From: Cordilura impudica | Taxonomy: Eukaryota; Arthropoda; Insecta; Diptera; Scathophagidae | NCBI GenBank assembly: GCA_963682025.1 | Contig: OY821518.1 | Location: 128,600,543 to 128,664,542 of the forward strand | Direction of reading: 5' to 3' | DNA: 64,000 bases | Shown here: positions 56,703 to 64,000 of the stretch, in pieces | Position numbering within the stretch: the first letter of the stretch is position 1 | Layout: every line of letters begins with the position of its first letter | Position numbers and translations under genes: made by a program | The notes under the pieces: generated by a model | Seen by the model: only the letters and a program-made list of their open reading frames with translations | What the model was told of the DNA's origin: nothing | Databases searched by the model: none

Positions 56703-58200
56703 CAGCCAGCAAGCACCCTGAAAATCTAATTATATTTAAATGACGAAGTTCCCAGAAAAGATTTTCTTCGTGGTTGGTCATAATGGAACGTGGTATCGTG
56801 TCCTTCAAGGGTCATTAAGTTGAGTAGAGCGAATACCTTCATGCAGTTTATTTTTATTTTACTTTTGTTTTATTATATTTCTTCTATTTTGTTTGTAATC
56901 CTTTATCATTAAAGTAATATAATTAATTTTCTCTAAAAAAATTATTGCAGATTTTGCGAAGTCTATGGCTATATTACTCGGCGTTGGCAATATATGCTGT
57001 GACATTCCATTTTGTAAATTGAAACCGGAGTTATAACATTTTAAGAGTTTGGTCATAACTTTATAAAAAATTAATTCTATTTAATGAAGTCACAACCAAC
57101 TAATTCCCAGTATTCATTATAAATGCCTGTACAATATTTAAGAAGATAAAACCAACGTATTTATTAAAACCAATAATATTTGCCCTATGAAAATATTGAT
57201 GTCCTTTACAACTGACAATCACAGTAATTTGTTATTTACCTTGTAAACTTAAAAGTAAATGAGGGAATATTTTCATTTTAATATTTAAGATTCCTATTTA
57301 ACAATTATGACAATTTATGGCTCATTAAATACACAACAAAACAATTTAAATACTAACTCCTATAAATCTTTGAAGCAGCAACTAGCAGGACAATCTTCTT
57401 TCGTTAAGTTCAGTCGAACTGAAACCGCCAACAAACGAGATAAAGAAAAAAAACCAACAACATAGAATTTAGTTTTTGTTGTCACAAGAAAAGTGTCATT
57501 CCATCACTCACTTAAAGTATTCATCCATTAATTGCCCCAAAGCTATTGAAGTAAAGAGATGAGATGCCATTATTGGACATCATACCAAGAAGATAACCAA
57601 CAACCAGCCGCAGCGGCAGAAGAATAAAATGAAGTAGACATGTTAAGCGAAAAATAAAAACAAATACGTAAATGCAAAAATACATGTAAACTTGCGGACG
57701 GACGGCAAAGCAGACAGATAGTTTTGCAAACAATTATCATGAAGCTATGTGATGGGATGCTGATGTGAATGAAGCGAGTAATCGGAAACAAAAAACTAAA
57801 CATATAAAATGAAGAAAAATTCATGTTTGTCGTAAAACACTGACATCGTGGTAAAAAGTTGTGTGCAATGTAAAATATTATAGAAAGAAGGACTCTGAAG
57901 GAATTAGTTGTAAGAGATTTTATTGTGAGAAATAACTAGAGTGTATCTTTAAATTTATTTATTTAGAATGTGCCCATAATTTCGAGGCTGACCCCAGAAC
58001 AACCGGCCCAGTAGCTTGATAAAAAAAAATTTTTGAAACTTTTAAGACATACGTTTTAAATGTCAAGGTGCCACGTTCTTTAGTATTTTTTTTTTTTTTT
58101 TTTTGGAGCCATCAAAAGCATAAGATCTCAGTAAATCTTTAAACATGGAAAAAATTGGTTACCTTTTTTTAATTCCTTAGTTTCCTTTCAAATGTCTTAA
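56703..58200. other. AT-rich spacer, no gene seen
   Basis: Homopolymer T at 58087-58104 and scattered short frames only. No conserved protein, RNA gene or repeat end is recognised. Confidence 0.35.
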
Positions 58201-58219
58201 CCAATATTAAAGCCGATTC

Positions 58220-58577
58220 CACTCTGGGGAGTTTGCTCCTTCGTTTTCGACTGTAAAATATTGCTTTAAACGTGGCCATTTGAACACCATAGTGGTGGAC
58301 CAATTGTGGGCCGCGGGTATGATAATCCACAACTAAAGTTCGTATTGCTCATCACACACTTTGTTCGGCAAATTTAGCTCCCTCGGATTATTTTCTATTT
58401 CTAACCTTGAAAAAATGGGTCAGTAGTAAAAGATTTGCCAACAATGAAGAGGTTCAGTCTGCGAATGATGACTATTTGAAGGAGCTAGAGAGTTATTACT
58501 ATAAACAGGGTATCGAAGCCATTGAATATTGCTGGGAAAAGTGTATAAAGGTAGAAGCAGCTTATATTAAGAAATAA
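58220..58577 (+). pseudogene. mariner transposase relic 3, C-terminal part
   Basis: After degraded sequence from 58220, frames contain CSANLAPSDYFLF (PSDYFLF holds the third catalytic Asp of mariner D,D34D) near 58370-58395, then WVSSKRFANNEEVQSANDDY, LKELESYYYKQGIEAIEYCW and EKCIKVEAAYIKK, ending at TAA 58575-58577. This is the normal C terminus of mariner transposases. The N-terminal two thirds is missing or unreadable. It is a different lineage from relics 1 and 2. Confidence 0.8.
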
Positions 58578-59240
58578 AGAAAATGATTCCCTATTGAATT
58601 TTGTTTTCTTTGTCAGGTCAGATACTTCTAGGACTGCCCTCTTATGAAAGTGGTCTAAATCATATATTTGTTGTTAAGAATAAATTATACCTTTACATCA
58701 TATTTTACATTTTGTTGTATGTGGAATTTGACGCTTGGTCTCCCTTTCAGAACTATTTTCGGGTATCATATGCAACGTTACAGGCCAATCTATGATGTGA
58801 AACCTTAAAAAAGAGATATAACTGAGAGCATCGCACAGTGTCACGGCAGTGGCCAAATATGATATAAGTGAACATTCAAATTTCCAAAAGTTTTTTTCTT
58901 TATTAACAATTAACACTTAAATTAGATGAAATCTAAAATTTTTCCTGGATATGTGAAATAATATTTTTTTATAGTAGTTCAATTGTGATAGTTGTTAACC
59001 ATGTAGTATCATCATTGAAAAATCTGGAATTTTACACAGTTTTCAAACGCTGTTATTTCAAATACTTAATGTAACTGTTGGTAAAAATTGTAATAGATTG
59101 CCAAATTTAAGTACCAATTAATATGGCAACACTCGTTTTGTTGACAAATATTGATCATATGGAAAGAACAGTTAGCTGAAAGATATGTCTAAATCAAAGT
59201 GACCTGTTGAAAGCGAACCGCTTGTTTAGAAGACAATAAA
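58578..59240. other. AT-rich spacer, no gene seen
   Basis: Nothing recognised. CGCACAGTGTCACGGCAGTG near 58832 contains CACAGTG, but no partner end or duplication is found. Confidence 0.3.
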
Positions 59241-60023
59241 AAACAAGTAAGAAAATTATAGTCGGTCTAGACCGACTATATGATACCCTATACCATGCGT
59301 TTAGAAACCCTATCTCTTAGGCACAACTAACTGGACATTGAAAATAAGCAAAAACCAAATTTGAGTGGGATTTTTATTAATTTTTTTGGCTGCAGATATG
59401 AAAAAGTTCATATCGGATGCTATATCTATAAAGGTCCAAAAATGGACCGATCCTGATCATGTTTGGTAAAGTCTCTTGTATTTTGCAAAAATATGTACAA
59501 ACAAAATTTGAGAAGAATCAGTGCAATATTTTTGTTTTTTAATAGATTTAAGTGAAGATCGGGAAGCAGCTCTATATGGGGTCAAAGGTATCATTTTTGG
59601 ACTACTCATTAGTGGATGTAATGAACGCATACAAACCCAATTTGAGTAAGATCTATATGACAATTTGGATCTTATGGTAATTTATGTCGATTTCATATGG
59701 GTAATTTGTATGGGGGCTAGGTCTGAACATGAACCGATTCTCACCAATTTCAATAGCGTTCATCCCATGGCCGACAAAAGCTTATATACCAAATTTCATC
59801 AAAATATATTCATATTTGCGACCTGCAGTTTGATTACAAGCTTTACATGGACACACAGACGGACGGACGGACGGACGGACGGACGGACATTGTTAAATCA
59901 ACTCAGAAAGTGATACTGATTCGATCGGTATAATTAAAGATGAGTCTAGGTCAAATATTTTTGGTTGTTACAAACAGCAGCACAAAGTCATTATACCCAA
60001 ACCACATAGTGGTATAGGGTATA
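59241..60023 (-). repeat. Family R dispersed repeat, copy 8 (near full length)
   Basis: From AAACAAGTAAGAAAATTATA and the intact palindrome AGTCGGTCTAGACCGACT at the left to GTGGTATAGGGTATAA at the right. The inverted GTCC microsatellite is the longest in the window (about seven GGAC units near 59860-59886). Confidence 0.9.
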
Positions 60024-60106
60024 AAAACACATCAAAACACTTCTCCAATATTTTGATATTTAGTGCGAAAAAGTGTGTATTTAAATATATATAAATCTCA
60101 ACTGCG

Positions 60107-62107
60107 ATGGTATGCGATTTTATTTTTTATGAATATTTTTCAGTGTCTACCCCATTGAAGATACGCGATATTTTCAACAAATGGTTAGAAATGAAGCAAT
60201 GTAAAAAGAGCCTTATCGTTTATGAAATAAACAGATTTGTGGAAAATCATTTGCGTAGATCATTACACTGCACAGAGGAAATAAAAATCAATTTTACGAT
60301 TTTGAAGTTTAGCACTATTTGGGAAAAGAATGGACGGAAAAAAAACTTATTTGAAAAACACTGTAATAACTGGCTGGATAGTGAAATATTCTATGGGGAT
60401 TCTATTTGTGTTGTAAGTAAATCAGTTCTTGGCGTCAATCAAAGATAAAATAGGTCTGTTATTTTTTAGGAACCAAGTTCTTTGTTAGAGGTCGGCCACG
60501 TGTGTCTTTCGAAGAAGCATCACATCGAACTAAGCGAAGACGTGTTGATGAACTTGTTGTGTCAACCTCTGCTGAAGCTCTTAAAAAAGCAGCAGAAAAA
60601 ATTTCAGAATCAAGTAAAAGTGGAACTCTTTCAGTGGAAAAGGCGTTAGCATTGTACGTGGATATGGACATCTCTTATAGGGAATACAACATGATGAGAA
60701 ACGTTGTTAATCGTGTACATAAAAATTGTTTTCCGTCCTATTACTCTATTGTAGAAGGTAAAAAAAAACTTATTCCAGACGGAATTGAAGTTTCGGAAAC
60801 GTCTGTACATGTTCCATTACAGGCAATTTTGGATAAAACTTCAAACAGCATTTTGAAGAAGTTAGAATTTGGTGCTGAAAGTGATGTTATTTTAGAGTGC
60901 AAGTGGGGATTTGATGGCAGTAGCGGTCATAGCGCATATAAACGAAAATTTGAAAGCCAAGACGCTACTGATGAGTTTTTGTTTGTTACACCTTTCGTAC
61001 CATTACGTATCGTGGAAGGCATAAACGAAAAAATTGTGTGGCAAAACAGCAAACACTCTTCTCAAAGGCTATGTAGACCTCTGAAAATATTATTTGCTAA
61101 AGAAAATCCTAGACTTATAATGGAAGTAAAAGACAACATACAGCGTGAAATAGAAAATTTAACTACATACGTCTATAATAATGATAAAAAGAAAATTAAC
61201 GTTCAGTGTCGCTTAAAATTAACTATGATCGACGGGGTGTATTAAATGCTATACATGGGTATAAGAGTTGTGCGACTTGTGTTCTATGTGGAGCTAAACC
61301 TACACAAATGAATACCGAATTAGTTCTTGAAAGAAAAGTCAAGGAAAGTTGCTACGAATATGGTATATCGACCTTACATGCATGGATAAAATTTTTTGAA
61401 TGCATTGCATATAAACTACCTATTAAGTCTTGGCGTATAGTGGATGAACAAAATAAGCAGGTAGTGATGGAAAACAAAAAGAGGATTCAAGATCAATTCA
61501 AGAATGAAATTGGGCTTATTATTGATATGGTTAAAACGGGATATGGCACATCGAATGATGGAAACACGGCCAGACGCTTCTTTCAAATATTGAACAAGCG
61601 GCTCAGATAACAGGTGTTGATAAAACTTTAATAAACAACTTTTCTGTTATTTTAAGAACATTTTCCAGCGGACTGCACATAAATGTTACAAAATTTGAAA
61701 AGCTATTAAAAGAAACATTTATTTTATATAATAAGCTATATCCCAGGTACTGCATGCCTGTTACTGTACACAAAGTTTTAGTTCACGGTATTAATTACAT
61801 CAAGTATTCAAATATACCAATTGGAATGTTATCGGAGGAGGCCATAGAGTCCTGTCACAAAGTAATTCGAAATAATAGACTGAGGCATACAAGAAAAACG
61901 AGTAGAGTTGACTCCAATAGGGATCTAATACATTACCTAATTCTGCAGTCAGAGCCAGATATTTCGATGAACAGTAAAAAAAAAATTTTAAGAAGATATG
62001 ATCTAAATGAAATAAAAGATTTTGTTTTTGTGGAAGATGAAATCATCATATCTGAGGATCATTTCTGCGATAACATTGAAGATATTGGCGATGATAATAG
62101 TAAATAA
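60107..62107 (+). pseudogene. RAG1-like DDE transposase, best preserved copy (copy c)
   Basis: Order of parts: N-terminal region TPLKIRDIFNKWLEMKQ (from a probable acceptor TTTTTCAG at about 60143); a 57-bp GT-AG intron (about 60413-60469); GRPRVSFEEASHRTKRRRVD, a basic segment; VEKALALYVDMDISYREY; HKNCFPSYYSIVEGKKK; LECKWGFDGSSGHSAYKRKF with the first catalytic Asp at 60913-60915; RLKLTMIDG with the second Asp at 61231-61233; CVLCGAKPTQMN (zinc CxxC); STLHAWIKFFECIAYKLP; GTSNDGNTARRFF; MPVTVHKVLVHG (zinc HxxxxH); and IGMLSEEAIES with the catalytic Glu at 61847-61849. Only two coding lesions are seen after the intron: a one-base loss near 61236 and a frameshift near 61582. After that shift the frame reads NIEQAAQITGVDKTLINNFS and on to the stop at 62107. 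Residues and spacing match RAG1 and Transib transposases. No CACAGTG end was found; its left side abuts family R. Confidence 0.88.
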
Positions 62108-62187
62108 GAAATATTCTTTGCTTGTCTAAAACTAAAAATAAAGTTTATGTTTAAGCTAATTACATGAAATTATTCGAATTTTTTACT

Positions 62188-62360
62188 TCAGGATATATGG
62201 GAGGTGGGCGTGTCCTTTGAGATAATTCCATATAATTAAACACAGTAATCAGTTATATATCAGAGACAAATGGAGCCAAATTTGGTTCAATTCCAACAAC
62301 AATTTTGGAAAATATAAGTTTTTTCATTTCAGGATATATGGGAGGTGGACGTGTCCTTGG
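62188..62360 (+). repeat. Duplicated block behind RAG1-like copy c
   Basis: TCAGGATATATGGGAGGTGG followed by GCGTGTCCTTTG (62190-62219) recurs as GGATATATGGGAGGTGGACG with TGTCCTTGGG (62332-62361), 140 bp later. A related pair lies behind copy b (18010-18170, minus). This could be the transposon 3' region or a widespread fly repeat. Confidence 0.55.
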
Positions 62361-62394
62361 GCTGATTTTCTCAAAACTTAGTTTTTTTCTTAGT

Positions 62395-62592
62395 CTACTT
62401 ACGTTAACTATCTGTACCAATTTTCATTTACCTACTATAACGCCTTCTATTTTTGGCCAACGCTTATATGAAGTCACGACACGATGCATCGTGCCCGCAC
62501 GCGATCGATTGCCAGACAAATATGTAGAACACTACTTTTCCTTCATCAAAATTCTGCATGGAACGAGTCCAGTGCGCAGAAAGTATCACTAA
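62395..62592 (+). CDS. Unidentified coding-like segment
   Basis: The frame reads ICTNFHLPTITPSIFGQRLY, EVTTRCIVPARDRLPDKYVE and HYFSFIKILHGTSPVRRKYH to a TAA. It is much richer in GC than its surroundings and has a balanced composition. No motif is recognised and no start is evident (a fly-like splice acceptor is not clear either). It may be an exon or transposon fragment. Confidence 0.3.
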   Translation, partial: LLTLTICTNFHLPTITPSIFGQRLYEVTTRCIVPARDRLPDKYVEHYFSFIKILHGTSPVRRKYH

Positions 62593-64000
62593 CAGCTCTA
62601 CTGCAGAATTACTACGAAAATAATAAGTTTTATCTTTAGGAAGTGAGTTGGTCGCAAGATAGCAAACAAGGTGTCAATTAACCAGGCAGCATTTTTGAGG
62701 ACGCACAACAAATTTCAATTGGATGGTAATTTTAAAAATTACTTATCTCAGTTTCTTCAGCTCAGCCTTGCGCTAAAAGAACAGGACTCCCACACAGTAC
62801 AAAAAATTTAGCCAATGGGCAGCCAGCTTTATACTTTAGTATCAATAAATCTTTCAACAATACCAATTTTTATTTTGGTTATATAGATTTTACTTGTATC
62901 CTTTTTTATCATCAAAACTTTATATAACCTTCTAAGATGTTGTATTGAACAAGCAATTAAGAAGGGATTCTTTTAGCATAACTTCGCTTTTATTTCTGCT
63001 CGGTTATATAAAATTTTTGAACTTGACATACTAAAAGCCTTAATTTGTCAACTTTTTTAATAACTAGACAAATTTAGACAACAAAGTTGACACTGTTATG
63101 TAAGTCTTATAAGGAATGTTGTAGTAGTTTTTAATTTTCCAATTTCCGAACCTATTATGAACCTTCTTAAGCTCTGCCAAAGCTTAATAACATTTTCGAC
63201 TTCTCTTTTAATTTAGTGCACCATAAATAAAAATGTACGTGATTTAAAGAATCAATTCTTTTGAATTTTTTGCCTTCAATGCAAAGTAACCAACCATTAT
63301 GTTGCTTCAGATTTAAATCTTTAGAGGCAAAAAAAAATGGAGTCTCTATGAACACAAAAAAAAAAGAAAATAAACTTTTCAACTGCCACTATAGTTTAAA
63401 CTGATGTTTTAACTTTAGGCAAAACTTTTGTCATCGCGATCATCCGCCGCATCAATGTCAAACTCGTATGTAGAGTTGGAAGCCGAAAGAAAGAAACAAC
63501 TCCACATGATTGGATGCATATCAAAGTAGACAGCAGTCCTTTACCATAAAACAAACTAACGAAATAAACTTAAAAAAAGATGCCGCCAGTAGTCTGTTTT
63601 TATGAAGACAATCATCTATAAGCCTATGTGGTGGTACTTCAAACTCCTCGCCAATATCCCAACTCCAACTTATACTCATGAATTTGTTTTTTTTATAAAA
63701 ACTTTGTTAGCTATAGTCAATGTAAATTTATTAGGGTAGTAATTATTGGCAAATAGGATATTTTTAGAAAAAAATATATGGTTTAATTAAAATATATTTA
63801 AGCTTAAAAGACGTCATACTGTATAAAAATAATAAAAGTAACAACTTCCAAAGATGCAGATGTTATAATGAATAGCGAAACTTTTAAACAGAAATTTAGG
63901 ATATAAACAGCAGGAACACAATTGGATTGTTCGACGTAAAGTCGTTCTAAAGTCGGTCTTGGATCCAGCTTTGCTTTGATATTCATATTAAATTGTGACG
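62593..64000. other. AT-rich spacer to the window end, no gene seen
   Basis: No coding region is recognised. The last 60 bp (GTCTTGGATCCAGCTTTGCT) resemble 56140-56165, a diverged family R-like end cut by the window border. Confidence 0.35.

Noticed and set aside
57521..57824. Overlapping minus-strand ORFs rich in Phe and Leu
   Set aside because: No homology recognised; composition follows pyrimidine-rich DNA.
58820..58860. CACAGTG at 58832 as another RAG-type element end
   Set aside because: No inverted partner, no 5-bp duplication, and no transposase in the right position.

Overview
The window looks like a transposon-dominated, AT-rich stretch of nuclear DNA from a higher fly (Diptera; probably a calyptrate relative of blowflies and house flies). 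The basis is the density of dispersed repeats with a (GTCY)n core like those of Diptera, short GT-AG introns, piggyBac, mariner, Helitron and Jockey-type relics, and the absence of any bacterial gene organisation. The species is an inference. No host gene is convincingly complete; almost everything recognisable is mobile DNA in decay.

Layout. 1-3 kb holds an internally deleted RAG1/Transib-type transposon (1219-2939) with complete ends: RSS-like heptamers CACAGTG, GC-rich 5-bp target duplications, and a transposase C-terminal fragment. 3.4-7.5 kb has a short Helitron-like element, a mariner relic, a GTGACT decamer repeat, a 1.5-kb foldback element and a broken unknown gene. 7.7-10.3 kb is a piggyBac element with both TTAA ends. 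10.9-14.5 kb is repeats. 15.2-18 kb is a LINE of Jockey type on the minus strand, followed at 18.5-20.6 kb by a second RAG1-like transposase pseudogene. 21-24 kb is another repeat family. 24-29 kb has possible orphan exons, a Tc1 relic and a Helitron 5' end. 28.3-31.8 kb is a Helitron that lost its Rep domain and carries a nested repeat. 32-43 kb is a patchwork of MITEs, hairpins, a THAP-domain gene or pseudogene and a second mariner relic. 43.7-55.5 kb is one 11.8-kb minisatellite of a 21-bp unit with higher-order repeats. 58 kb has a third mariner relic, and 60-62 kb has the best preserved RAG1-like transposase.

The strongest theme is three diverged lineages of a RAG1-like transposase within 64 kb. 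All keep the zinc-binding HxxxxH and the catalytic Glu, the two longer ones also keep the two Asp residues and the CxxC, and one element has RSS-like ends with asymmetric 22/13 spacing. The second theme is the 21-bp satellite, whose higher-order units are all n x 21 minus 1 bp long, so the reading frame rotates with every unit. Most short ORFs in the window lie inside repeats and are not genes.
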